A stretch of DNA of 64,000 nt from Pinus tabuliformis (Eukaryota > Streptophyta > Pinopsida > Pinales > Pinaceae), in NCBI GenBank assembly GCA_031772625.1, contig CM062817.1, positions 884,344,184-884,408,183 on the forward strand, written 5' to 3'. Positions 31,693 through 43,918 of the stretch are shown here, piece by piece (position 1 is the stretch's first letter; every line of letters starts with the position of its first letter). Below the pieces are notes generated by a model. The model was not told the origin of the DNA. It saw only the letters and a program-made list of their open reading frames with translations, and did not search any database. The translations under genes were made by a program, and so were the position numbers.

Positions 31693-33706
31693 GGGAGATT
31701 TTTAATCTAGGTTGTCATTGATGTCAATATGGCACTAGCCGAGATGGAAAATATTGTTGAGATGCCTGGTTCCAAATGATAATGTCATAACTCTTGTTTC
31801 ATAAGAATGTCATCAATTAATATGTCAAGTTACTAATGAAGAAGTATTAAGAAGTGCCAAGTATTTAGAAGCCCTTGATGACATATGGAAGACTACATTT
31901 GATGATGTGATATTCTTGATGAATGACCACAATTGATGACGGCACTTGATGAGGTCTTGATAACATGGTTCGAAGATTATTTTGGAGTTATCCTAATGAT
32001 GTTGCACTATGACTACACTAGTATATCATGACATTGTTCATGTGTCATGCTACATGGATGTTGCACTCCTACACAATGACTATATGATCCTATGATGACA
32101 TTGATGACAATGGATAAGCCGAAGTATGAAGAAGCCATCTTGTCCCAAACATTCCTCATGCTGTCCCAAACTTTTTATTCATAAAATTTGAGGACAGTCA
32201 CAAAGAAAAAATATTTTCGACACCTTGGAGGCATCCTTTGAAAATTGATCCTAGACCATCTTAAAGAGTATTTTTTCCTCTTTCTAACGAGCCTTTATTT
32301 GCCCCGAAACTCCCAATAGTTGGTGAGATATTGATTTTTTTTGTTAAGGAAATTATTCTTAACAGTGAGCCGACCTACACTCAGTCATACAAGTTGGCCT
32401 CACTTCAAATAGACGTGTCCCTTCAGTTATAAATGAAATCTCTATAAATAGATGTCTAAACCCTTCATTTTGATCAGCAATTCAGGCAAGAATTCAGAGA
32501 CACGAAGTACAAGATAAGACAGAAGGATGAGGAGAATAAGGAGACTATTGTTTAGGACAAAAAAAAAGGATAATTCTGTTTGGGCGTAAAATCTTGGTTG
32601 AAGCAACCATATTTTTCGTGGTCGAAGCTTCCATAGTTACCGTGGTTGAAAATGACGTATTTGCCATGGTCGAAGCTGCCATAGTTCCCGTGGTCGAAGC
32701 TGCCGTAGTTTCCATGGTTGAAGTTTCCGTAGTTGCCGTGGTTGAAGCTACCATAGTTGTCTTGGTCGAAGTTGCCGTGGTTGAAACTACCGTAGTTGCC
32801 ATGGTCAAAGCTGCCATAATTACCATGGTTGAAGCTTCCATAGTTTCTGTGGTTAAAGCTGCCATAGTTGCCGTGGTTGAAGCTGCCGTGGTCAAAGTTG
32901 TCATAATTGTCAGGGTCAAAGTGTTGATTTATTAGAATTGGGCAAATAGAGCTTGTTGAAGTCTTCTCTTGAGAACATAATAGGGCAGAGTTGGAGAACC
33001 TTGTGAAGCAGCATATTGAATATTTGTGGAGATCATTGAAGACCATGATGGATTGAAGCCATTATGAGGTGACCTTGAAGAAGTTTTGCTTGGGTAACAT
33101 GAAGAGCAATGGTGACACCTTCATGTGAAGAACAAGGTTTTCATTGATGATGTAACGTGGAGATGAAGTGAAGGTGTAGCTAAATATTGATAGGGCTTGT
33201 TGAAGAAAACATTGGGAGTTGTGAAGTATAACTAAACATACCTAGACAAAGTGAAGCTATAGGGTTGGTGCCTCAAAATTGACAAGGTTAGTGCCTTGGA
33301 AAGTCCAAGTTGGTGCTTGGAAAATATAGGATTGGTGTCCTTGGAGTTGGTGCTCCTAAACTCAAGGTTGGTGCCTTGGATAAGATAGGGTTGGAGCCCT
33401 AGAGGATCAGAGTCCTCAAGAAATCAGGTTGGAGCCCTTGAGATTGGTGCCTCAAAATTGACAAGTTTGGAGCCTTGGAAGTCCAAGTCGGTGCTTGGAA
33501 AATACAGGTTGGAGCCTAGGAGATTGAAGATGGGTGTCTTCACCTAGGGTTGGAGCCCTATATATATTGTACTTGATTTATTGAAGAAATTAATAAAATA
33601 ATTTATTCTTATTGTTCATTTTGTGCTCTAAATATAAGTGATCTAATTGGTAAAAGTAAAAATTGAAAACAAATATTGATTCACCCCCCTCTTAGTTTTT
33701 CCAACA
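31693..33706 (+). repeat. 3' LTR of element D (2014 bp)
   Basis: Starts TTTTAATCTAGG, ends TTTTTCCAACA. TATA box TATAAATA at 32443. First minisatellite at 32600-32925, second at 33258-33560. Followed by C LTR sequence at 33707. Confidence 0.92.
32552..33046 (-). CDS. Antisense repeat ORF in D 3' LTR (164 codons, speculative)
   Basis: Counterpart of 21338-21808: same start MVFNDLHKYSICC, about 14 repeats such as NHGNYGSFDHGNYGSF, same end NYPFFLS or NYHFFLS. The repeat array differs in order and number, yet the frame is open in both copies. Function unknown and coding status unproved. Confidence 0.25.
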   Translation of the reverse strand: MVFNDLHKYSICCFTRFSNSALLCSQEKTSTSSICPILINQHFDPDNYDNFDHGSFNHGNYGSFNHRNYGSFNHGNYGSFDHGNYGSFNHGNFDQDNYGSFNHGNYGNFNHGNYGSFDHGNYGSFDHGKYVIFNHGNYGSFDHEKYGCFNQDFTPKQNYPFFLS

Positions 33707-35457
33707 TAAACAGGTCATCGTGGAATTTTCGCTATAGTTTCTTTTTTTTTTTGCAAAGTTTAAGAAGCTAAAATGAAAACCCAATTGAGCTGAAATCTTG
33801 ATGAACCTTGTGATCAAATTTCAGATCTTGGTTCGCTACATTTTTGGAGATATCATCTGAGGAATTTAGGGTTCTTGCATGCTCTTGAATTCCATGTCAA
33901 ACAGGTGACGTTGGGAAAATTTTCATAACTTTCTCTCTGAGCATTGGATTCAAATTTAGTAAATAGTCACAGAAACAAGACAGATTTTGGTTTGTTGAGT
34001 AGAATTTTCTAGTCCTAAGGTCGCAACAGTCCCACGTGGCACTTAATACAAGTTCGCTCTTCTCAACCAGGTTGAAATCAGGTCATCATGGGAGATTGGA
34101 CATAACTCTTTCTTGAAGAATCCAATCTTGATCAAACCTATGGGGTTGCAAAGAGGACTCAGAGGGATACAGCAAGACGAACTTTCAGACCTTGGAGATT
34201 TGAAATTACATAGATACAATAGATTAAATTTCGCGCTCCTAGAAGGCAAGAAAAAGCATGCATTCAAGGATCACTGCAGTAAGGACCACACATCAACAAT
34301 CAAGGGTAAGTCTCCTACAACAAAGTATGTATGATTAAGTGTTTACATTTAAATTTTGAATATCATCTCTAACATATTTTTTTTGCAGGGCAACATAAAT
34401 ATATACAGGGTATCAGTTATATCTCCATGTCTCTATATGTCACAATTAGTTTTGATACCACATTTCAAATTTCCTATTCTTGATACTACACATTTGATGC
34501 TACACCAAGTCTACTAAATCTCTATGATGTTGTAAGTTCATGTTATTTGTCTTGTCATAGTTCATAGAACAGTCTCTGTGGTTTTACTTAGAACTTGGTT
34601 AATCACAAGTCTAGGTTCTATCATCAGTTTCTATTGTATATATCTTTAGGTCAGTTTTGGATATAGTCTTGCATAGAGTCCATGCCTATATCAAGAGTGG
34701 GAGTCTTTTTCTACTGCTACAACAAGTCAACAACAAAAGTTACAAGAACATTTCAGGTATGCATTGTAATTTTAATTTGTATTTATTCATTATTATGCAC
34801 TTACATGTGTTTTGCAGGCATTGGTAAGTTGAAGGGTATTTTTTTTTTCCTTTTGAGATTGGGTTTCATGGGGAAAATTTCCATGCAGGTAGAAGAAGAT
34901 TCAAGGACAACATCAAGCGAGCATTCGAGACGTCAAGTATCAAATCAAAGGAAGCATTGCATTGGGACGTCCTTTAAGTGCATGGCACCTATTGTGAATA
35001 AGTGTCAAGGCCAAGAATCATCATTTTAAAGTTGTAAAAGAGTTATTTGTAAAAGCGTCATCATTGGAAGAGTCATTATTGTAAAAGAATCAATTTTCCT
35101 AGAGTCGAAAAGGCATTGTTGGGAGGTATATGAGTCTCTGTTGGGATGATGTCATGGTTGGGTTATAGGTCATAGTTTGATTGGGTGTTTGGTCAAAATC
35201 ATTGTAAATCATATTGTATCGTGGATCATTGTCCCTAGTACAGGAATCCACACTCTTGTCTCGTTTCAGTCATTATAGGGTGGCAGGTAGGTGCTAGGCA
35301 GGTGCATGAAGTCACCTACAGGTTGGAGTTTGTGAACACTTCAAGGATGTAGGTTGGCCTATGGTGTTGGGGCATCCATTCAGTTGATTACTAAAGAAAC
35401 CAGGGCATTGGGGCATCCTTCCAATGGGAGCTGGAGAAGAATGCTTTTCTAGAATTC
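33707..35457 (+). repeat. C array LTR a, second part
   Basis: Resumes the LTR interrupted by D (ACAGGTCATCGTGGAATTTT, as at 41213). It ends at the AGAATTC junction (35451-35457), where the LTR sequence of copy d would continue with TAAGAAGTTG but gag sequence follows instead. LTR end, primer site and gag start are all deleted. Confidence 0.85.
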
Positions 35458-37069
35458 GAATGTTACAAATGTAACAATTTTGGACACTTGACCAAAGATT
35501 GTAGACTTGGAAGTTCTTCAAAAGAATTCTCGCAAAATCAGAATGAACAAGTATGGAAAAGGAAGACTAAAAGGTGTGCTCTTGCTCTCAAGGCTCAAAG
35601 CAACATAAACATTTTCTCCCATTGCCAGAATGGAAGCTATCAGGATATTTCTTGCTTATGCATGCTCGAGAAAAATTAAGGTCTACCAAATGGATGTTAA
35701 GTTAGCCTTTATAAATGGTGAATTGGAAGAAGAAGTTTACATTGAAGAACTTGAAGGTTTTCTACTTACTGACAAAGAAAACTACGTTTGCAGATTAAAG
35801 AAGGCACTATATGGTCTCAAGCAAGCTGCTAGGGCTTGGTATGATCACCTTAATATGTATCTACGTCAACAAAGATTCAAGAAAGGAAGTGCTGACAACA
35901 ATCTCTATGTGAAAGTGGATCAAGATAACCTAACGATTGTCGAGGTATATGTGGATGATATAATATTTGGAAGCAATAAGGATAGGTTAATTAAAGACTT
36001 TGCCACAAAAATGTAAAGTGAGTCTGAAATGTCTATGTTTGGCGTGCTGACATACTTTTTGGGGCTTCATATTTCTTAGTAGGATAAAAGAATATTCATA
36101 CATAAAAACAAGTACATAAACGCAATGCTCAAAAAATTCTAGATTTTAGATTGCAAGCCAATCCTTACCCTCGTGATAATAGGTTGCAAGTTAAGCTAAA
36201 GGATGTGGACCAAAGGTTGTATAGATCCATGATTGGTAGTCTTCTTTATGTGACAGCCTCCTGGCCTGATGTGATGCAGGCAGTTGGACAAGTAGAAAGA
36301 TTTCAAGTAGCACCAAAATAATGTCATATTATTGTCATCAAGATAATTCTTCGATATCTTAAGGGCACATCGGAATATGGTCTATGGTATCCCAAAGGAA
36401 ATTACCTAGTTATCCAAGCTTATATAGATGTTGATTGGGTAGGAAGCATTGATGATTGTAAGAGTTTCAGCGGAGCAACATTCTATCTAGGTGGTTGTCT
36501 TGTTTCATGGTTAAGTAAAAAGATGTCTTCAATCTCGTTATCCACAACAAAAGAAAAATATATCGCGGCAACAACTTGTTGTACACAAGTTCTATAGATG
36601 AAGAAAACTTTGTAAGATCTTCAAGTCAAGTTTGGTGAGCCTATTCCCATATTTTATGATAACACCAATGCCATCAGTATCTCCAAGAATCCTGTGATGC
36701 ATTCCAAAACGAAGCAAATTTCGATTAAATATCATTTCGTTAGAGAGAAGGTCTCCGAAGGAATATCAAGCTTGAATACGTTGGCACAAAGGAAAAAATT
36801 GTTGAAGTCTTTACCAAACCATTACCTTGTGAAGCATTTGAATATCTTTGCCAAAAGCTTGGGATTCTCCCAAGTTTTCATTAGACTCTTTCTCTTATCT
36901 ACTAGAGTAGAAAGGGGGAGTGGAGGTGTGTATAGGTCTGCAGGATGGCTATTTGTAAGGGGAAGTTACCCTTTTCCATTGATGACAAAGGGGGAGAGAA
37001 GGCAGTAGGAAGAGGTTTCATGATCACAGGGGGAGTACTTGTGTTTCCTTCAATGCCAAAGGGGGAGAG
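35458..37069 (+). pseudogene. gag-pol: C array internal unit 1: zinc knuckle joined to RT and RNase H
   Basis: Begins with the gag zinc knuckle CYKCNNFGHLTKDC (about 35461-35505). At about 35625 it passes directly into RT at EAIRIFLAYACSRK; protease, integrase and the first half of RT are gone. RT shows YQMDVKLAFINGEL and the catalytic EVYVDDIIFGS box (35630-36016). RNase H (36170-36870) is riddled with stops, and its first catalytic motif reads AYIDVDW. The end has purine tracts AAAGGGGGAG before LTR b. Confidence 0.88.
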
Positions 37070-39218
37070 TTTTGATCAGTAGTTGTCATTGATGTCAACC
37101 CAAGCAACACTAGGGGCTACCCCAATCTTGCAAGGGAATTTTGACTTGAAAACTCATATTATTATGCATCAAAATATCTTCTCGATGGATTTTACTCGTC
37201 GAGATGTTTCTGTTGATATATGGTACGCCTCCATGTTCTTCACGGTTTGAGAGTTATTTGCGTTTGAAGTTAGTAACCCTAGTTAGTGGGTTAAAACCCT
37301 ATGGGGTTGTGGCATGGCACTCATAATTGGTTGTGGTCATTGAATAGTCAATAACTAATAATATTTTTTTTCTCCTAAAATCCCTTAACATTTACTTGTT
37401 GAGGACTCTCTCAAATCAAGACATTCATATAAATAATTACCCTCATATCCTCCTCTTGTAGGGATTTTGTGGCTTCAAATATGTCATCGTGGAATTTTCA
37501 CTATAACTTTTTTTTTACGAAGCTACAAAATCTGAAATTAAAACCCATTTGAGCCATAGCCTTGATGAACCTCATGACCAAATTTCAAATCTTGGTTCGC
37601 TATGTTTTCGGATCTATCATCTGAGGAAGTTAAGGTTCTTGCATGCTCCCAAATTCCATGTCAAACAGGTGACGTTGGGAAAATATTCATAACTTTCTCT
37701 CTAAGAATTGGATTCAAATTTCACAAATAGTCACAGAAATAGGATGGACTGTAGTTTGTTGAGTAGAATTTTCAGGGCTGAAGGTCGCAACAGTGACACC
37801 TGGCACTTCGTACAAGTTCGCTCTAGTGAACCAGGCTAAAATCAGGTCATCATGGGAGATTGGGCATTACTCTTTCTTGAAAATTTAATCTTGATTAGAC
37901 CTGTGGGGTTGCAAAGAGGACCTAGAGGGCTACGAGAAGGCGAAATTTCAAACACTAGAGATCCGAAATTACATAGATACAATAGATTCAATATTGAGCT
38001 CCTAGAAGGCAAGAAAAAACATGCACTGAAGGATCACACCCGTAAGGACCACACATCAACAATCAAGGGTATGTCTCCTACAACAAGGTATGTATGATTA
38101 AGTTTTTACATTTAAATTTTGAGTATCATCTCTGACATATTTTTTTGCAGGGAAATGTAAGTATATACAGGGTCTCAGTTATATCTCTATGTCTCTATGT
38201 CACAGTTAGTTTTGATACCACATTTCAAATGTCCTATTCTTGATACTACACATTTGATGCTACACCAAGTCTACTAAATCTATATGATGTTGTAAGTCCA
38301 TTTTAATTGTCTTGTCATAGTTGATAGAATGGTCTCTGTTGTTGTACTTAGAACTTGGTTCATCACAAGTCTAGGGTCTGTCATTAGTTTCTATTGTATA
38401 TATCTTTAGGTCATTTTTGGATATAGTCTTGCATAGAGTCCATGCCTATATCAAGAGTGGAAGTCTTTGTCTACTACTACAACAAGTCAACAAAAAAGTT
38501 ACAAGAACATTTCACGTATGCATTGTAATTTTAATTTGTATTTATTCATTATTATGCACTTACATGTGTTTTGTAGGCAGAGGTAAGTTGAAGGGTATTT
38601 TGTTTTTCCTTTTGAGATTGGCTTTCGCTGGGAAAATTTGCATGCAGGTAGAAGAAGATTCAAGGACAGAATCAAGCGAGCATTCAAGAGCTGAAGTATG
38701 AAATCAAAGAAGCATTGCAGCGGGACGTCCTTTAAAGACAAGACACCCATCTGTATATTGTGAAGCAAGGCCAAGAATCATCATTGTAAAGTTGTAAAAG
38801 AGTCATTTGTAAAAGTGTCATCATTGGAAGAGTCACCATTGTAAAAGAATCAATCTGCCTAGATTTGAAAAAAGCATTGTTGGGAGGTATATGAGTCTCT
38901 GTTGGGATGATGTCATGGTTGGGTTTCAGGTCATAGTGTGTTTGGGTGTTTGGTCAAAATCATTGTAAATCATATTGTATCATGGATCGTTGTCCCTGGT
39001 ACAAGAATCCACACTCTTGTCTCATTTTAGTCGTTATAGGGTGGTAGGGAGGTGCTAGGCAGGTGCATGAAGTCACCTACAAGTTGGATCCTGTGAACAC
39101 TTAAGGGTGGTAGGTTGGTCTAGGCTATTGGGGCATCCATTCAGTTAATTACTGAAGAAACCAAGGTGTTGGGGTGTCCTTCCAGTGGGAGTTGGAGAAG
39201 AATGCTTTTCTAGAATTC
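37070..39218 (+). repeat. C array LTR b (2149 bp, truncated at 3' end)
   Basis: Uninterrupted copy from TTTTGATCAGTAGTTGTC to the AGAATTC junction (39212-39218). Best reference for the array unit. Confidence 0.9.
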
Positions 39219-40831
39219 AAATGTTACAAATGTAACAATTTTGGACACTTGACCAAAGATTGTAGACTTGGAATTTCTTCAAATGAATTCTCACAAAATC
39301 AGAATGAACAAGTATGGAAAAGGAAGACTGAAAGGTGTGCCGTTGCTCTAAAGATTCAAAGCAACTTAAACATTTTCTCCTGTTGCCAGAATGGAAGCTA
39401 TCAGGATGTTTCTCACTAATGCATGCTCAAGAAAAATCAAGGTCTACCAAATGGATGTTAAGTCAACCTTTCTAAATGGTGAATTGAAAGAAGAAGTTTA
39501 AGTTGAACAACATGAAAGTTTTCTGCTTACTGGCAAAGAAAAATATGTTTTTAGATTAAAGAAGGCACTATATGGTCTCAAGGAAGCCCCTAGGACTTGG
39601 TATGATCGTCTTAATAGGTATCTACATCAACAAAGATTCAAGAAAGGAAGTGCTAACAACAATATCTATGTGAAAGTGGATCAAGATAACCTAATGACTA
39701 TCGAGGTATATGTGGATGATATAATCTTTGGAAGCAATGATGACAAATTAAGTAAAGACTTTGCCACAAAAATGTAAAGTGAGTTTGAAATGTCTATGCT
39801 TGGCGAGCTAACATACTTTTTGGGGCTTCAGATTTCTCAGCAGGATAAATAAATATTCATATATCAAACCAAGTACATCAAGGAAATGCTCAAAAAGTTC
39901 CACATGGAAGATTGCAAACTAGTCCTTATCGCCATGATAACAGGTTGCAAGTTAAGTTAAAGTATGTGGACCAAAGGTTGTATAGATCCATGATTGGCAG
40001 TCTCCTATATGTCACAATCTCTCGTCCTGATGTGATGCAGGAAATTGGACAAGTAGAAAGATTCCAAGCAGCAGCAAAAGAATGTCATATTATTGCCGTC
40101 AAAAGAATTATTCGATATCTTAAGGGCACATTGGAGTATGGTCTATGGTATCCCAAAGGAAATGATCTGGTTATCCAAGCTTATACAGATGCTGATTGGG
40201 CCAGAAGTGCTGATGATCGTAAGAGTACTAGTGGGGCAAAATTCTATCTAGGTGGTTGTCTTGTTTCATGGTTACATAAAAAGAAGTCTTCAATCTCGTT
40301 ATCCATAATAAAAGAAAAATATATCGCAGCAATAACTTGTTGTACAAAAGTTCTCTGGATGAAGCGAAGTTTGCAAGATCTTCAAGTCAATCTTGGTGAG
40401 CCTATTCCCATCTTTTGCGATAACACCAACGCCATCAGTACCTCCAATAATCCTGTGATGCATTCCAAAATGAAGCACATTCCAATTAAATATCATTTCG
40501 TTAGAGAGCGGGTCACTAAAAGGAATATCAAGCTTGAATATGTTGGCACAAAGGAACAAATTTTTGACATCATTACCAAACCATTACCTCGTGAAGCATT
40601 TGAGTATCTTCACCAAAATCTTGGGATTCTCCAAATTTTTCATTAGACTCTTTCTCTTATTTACTCTAGTAGAAAGGGGGAGTGGAGGTGTGTACAGGTC
40701 TGCAGGATGGTTGTTTGTCAGGGGGAGTTAACCTTTGCCATTAATGGCAAAGGGGGAGAGAAGGCAGTAGGAAGAGGTTTCATGATCGTAGGGGGAGTAC
40801 TTATGTTGCCTTCAATGCCAAAGGGGGAGAT
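39219..40831 (+). pseudogene. gag-pol: C array internal unit 2: zinc knuckle joined to RT and RNase H
   Basis: Same structure and same junctions as unit 1. Zinc knuckle CYKCNNFGHLTKDC is intact (39174-39419 frame). RT segment 39420-39900 has stops, with YVDDIIFGS recognisable near 39710. The RNase H region is the best kept of the array: 244 open codons (39912-40646) with MIGSLLYVTISRPDV, AYTDADWARS, KSTSGAKFYLGG, CDNTNAIS and the EYVGTKEQIFDIITKPL end. Polypurine tracts follow, the last (AAAGGGGGAGATT, 40820-40832) abutting LTR c. Confidence 0.9.
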
Positions 40832-43800
40832 TGTTGATCAGTGGTTGTCATTGATGTCAACCCAAGCAGCACCAGGGGTTACCTCGATATTGCAAGGGTA
40901 TTTTTAATTGAAAAGTCACATTATTTTGCGTCAAATATCTTCTCGATGGGTTCTACTCATCGAGATGTTTCCGTTAATATATGGTAAGCCTCCCAGTTCT
41001 TCATGGTTTGAGAGTTATTTGCGTTTGAAGTTAGTAACCCCAGTTAGTGGGCTAAAACCCTATGAGGTTGTGGTCATTGAATAGTTAATAATTAATAATA
41101 TTTCTTTTCTCCTAAAATCCCTCCAATGTTCACTTGTTGAGGACCCTCTCAACTCAAGACATTCATATAAAGACTTCAAACAGGACCCTTGTAGGGATTT
41201 TGTGGCTTCAAACAGGTCATCGTGGAATTTTCACTATAACGTTTTTTATGTGAAGCTTTAGACGCTAAAATTAAAACCCATGTGATCCAAAATCATGATG
41301 AACCTCGTAACCACATTTAAGATCTTGGTTTGCTATATTTTCAGAGATGTGATCTGAGGAAGTTAGGGTTCTTGTAAGGATCATGAATTCCATGGCAAAC
41401 ATGTGACGTTGGTAAAATATTCATAACTTTCTCTCTGAGCATTGGATTCAAATTTCTCTAATAGTCATAGAAATAGGATGGACTTTAATTTGTTTAGTAG
41501 AATTTTCAGGGCTGAAGGTCTCAAAAGTGACACGTGGCACTTTTTACAAGTTAGCTCTATTGAACCAGGCTATAATCAGGTCATCGTGGGAGATTGGGCA
41601 TAACTCTTTTCTGAAGAATCCAATCTTGATTAGAACTATGGGGTTGCAAAGAGGACTCAGAGGGATACCACAAGACAAAATTTGAGACCATGGAGATCCG
41701 AAATTACATAGATACACCACATTCACTATCGAGCTCCTAGAAGGCAAGAAAATGCAGGCATTCAAGGATCACTGCAGTAAGGACCACACATCAATAGTCA
41801 AGGGTAAGTATCCTACAACAAGGTATGCATGATTAAGTGTCTACATTTAAATTTCAAGTATCATCTCTAACATATGTTTTTGTAGGGCAACGTAAGTATA
41901 TACAGGGTCTTGGTTATATCTCTATGTCCCTATATGTCACAGTTAGTTTAGATACATGTTAATTTATGGTATGTTCTTTGCTTAGTGCAGTTTACTTCGA
42001 TTTCATCTTATTAGCCACTATATAGAAATCACATAAACATAAAGTAAAATGCTGATATAACATTAATAGATCGATAAAAAAATAAGCCAAGAAAAGAGAC
42101 ACAAGCTATGGCGCTAGCTAGGGGAAAACCCCAATGGGGGGAAACCCTTTGATCAATTCTTCTGTAATCTTCAATAATTCAGCAGAGAGAAATAGTACAA
42201 ATTCAAAAATCTGTAATTTTATGACAACAATAGCAAACCCTAAATCAACAAAGTCAAATCTAGTCAAACAACCCCATATTGACATCTAGTCAACCTTGAA
42301 GAACTTGGTCTTCAACAACAAACTTTAGCAACCCAAAACAACCCTTGGTCAATGGTAAAAGAACAGTCAAAGATCAACAGTTTGCGGTCATCCCTAACCA
42401 GTCAACGCTGGTCAATACTTTGGTCAACTCAGCACCCAAACAACATGCGCAGGTCAGCCCTTGGTCATTCATTTAATAGGCCAACACTTTCTCAACACAA
42501 CCCTAGGAAGGTCAACACTGCCCAGAAACTCAATGCCTCCCTAAAATCAGTCACCACTGCCCTAAACAAAAAATATGTCCTTCCTTGCACGTGTGAGAGA
42601 AGCTACTCCTTCGTTGGCACAATGAGACGAGGAGAGAGAAGATGAGTGTTGAGATGATGATGAAATTAGGCACAATGTCTCCTTGGTTTATATGCAACGT
42701 TGAGGTAAACCTGGGGGTGTGCCGCACAATTTATCTTGCTGGCTGACCTTGTCAAATTGTCAAGTATATACAAATAAATTCATATCTCCATAAATACATG
42801 TCAGAATCGGATGATCGTTAGATCAATCCTACACCTCTCAATGAGAGGAATCAAGGAAAAATATCAGCTACCATAAATAAGATGACCCACATGGAGTTTG
42901 GCCCTAGTTGCCAATTTTAACAATACCACATTTTGGATGTCCTATTCTTGATACTACACATTTGATGCTACACCAAGTCTGTTAAATCTATATGATGTTG
43001 TATGTTCATGTTACTTGTCTTGTCATAGTTGATAGAATGGTCTCTATTGTTGTACTTAGAACTTGGTTTATCGCAAGTCTAGGGCCTGTCATTAGTTTCT
43101 ATTGTATATATCTTTAGGTCAGTTTTGGATATACTCTTGAATAGATTCCAGGCCTATATCAAGAGTGGGAGTCTTTGTCTACTGCTGCAACAAGTCAACG
43201 ACAAAAGTTACAAGAACATTTCAGGTACACATTGTAATTTTAATTTGTATTTGTTCATTATTATTCACTTACATTTGTTTTGCAGGAAGAGGTAAGTTGA
43301 AGGGTATTTTGTTTTTCCTTTTGAGATTGGGTTTCGTTGGGAAAATTTGCATGCAGGTAGAAGAATATTCAAGGATAGCATTAAGCGAGCATTCAAGAGT
43401 TGAAGTATCAAATCAAAGGAAGCATTGCAACAGGATGTCCTTTAAAGACATGACACCCATCTATATTTTGTGAAGAAGTGTCAAGGCCAAGAGTCATCAT
43501 TGTAAAATTGTAAAAGTGTCATCATTGGAAGAGTCGTTATTGTAAAAGAATCAATTTGCCTAGAGTCGAAAAGGCATTGTTGGGAGGTATATGAGTCTCT
43601 ATTGGGATGATGTCATTTTTGGGTTGCAGGTCATAGTGTGATTGGGTGTTTGGTCAAAATCATTTTAAATCATATTGTATTGTGGATTATTGTCCCTGGT
43701 ATGAGAATCCACACTCTTGTCTCATTTCAGTGCTTATAGGGTGCCAGGGAGGTGCTAGGCATGTGCATGAAGTCACCTATAGTTTGGAGTTTGTGAACAC

Positions 43801-43918
43801 TTCAGGGAGGTAGGTTGGTCTAGGGTGTTGGGGCATCCATTCAGTTGATTACTGAAGAAACCAGAGCATTGGGGCGTCCTTCCAGTGGGAGCTGGAGAAG
43901 AATGCTTTTCTAAAATTC
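40832..43918 (+). repeat. C array LTR c (contains solo LTR S at 41957-42922)
   Basis: Starts TGTTGATCAGTGGTTG, the clearest LTR start of the family, and ends at the junction TAAAATTC (43911-43918). Without S it is about 2120 bp, close to LTR b. Confidence 0.88.
41957..42922 (-). mobile_element. Solo LTR S, reverse orientation (966 bp)
   Basis: Absent from LTRs a, b and d at the same place. On the plus strand it runs TGTTAATTTATGG to CAATTTTAACA, so the ends are TG and CA with short inverted repeats. Flanks ATACA (41952-41956) and ATACC (42923-42927) form a target duplication with one mismatch. On the minus strand it starts TGTTAAAATTGGCAACTAGG, a familiar LTR start, and has a GCATATAAACC TATA-like box (42685-42695), so the element was inserted backwards. 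No internal region remains. Confidence 0.75.

Larger units (their letters stand above)
20468..33706 (+). mobile_element. Copia-type element D, gag-only, non-autonomous (contains E)
   Basis: LTRs of about 2.0 kb (20468-22507 and 31693-33706), a Met-tRNA primer site (22510) and a gag gene, but no protease, integrase or RT between gag and the 3' polypurine tract. Flanks CAAGC and TAAAC are each one transition away from CAAAC, the uninterrupted sequence found at the same place in LTR c (about 41209-41213). Element E is inserted in the coiled-coil part of gag. LTR starts and ends resemble those of C, so D is probably a deletion derivative of the same clade and depended on partners for pol. Confidence 0.85.

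Noticed and set aside
36694-37008. 104-codon frame at the end of C unit 1, and similar ones at 19739 and 40534
   Set aside because: Out-of-frame reading of the RNase H end and polypurine region; the true frame is KYHFVRE followed by LEYVGTKEQ.
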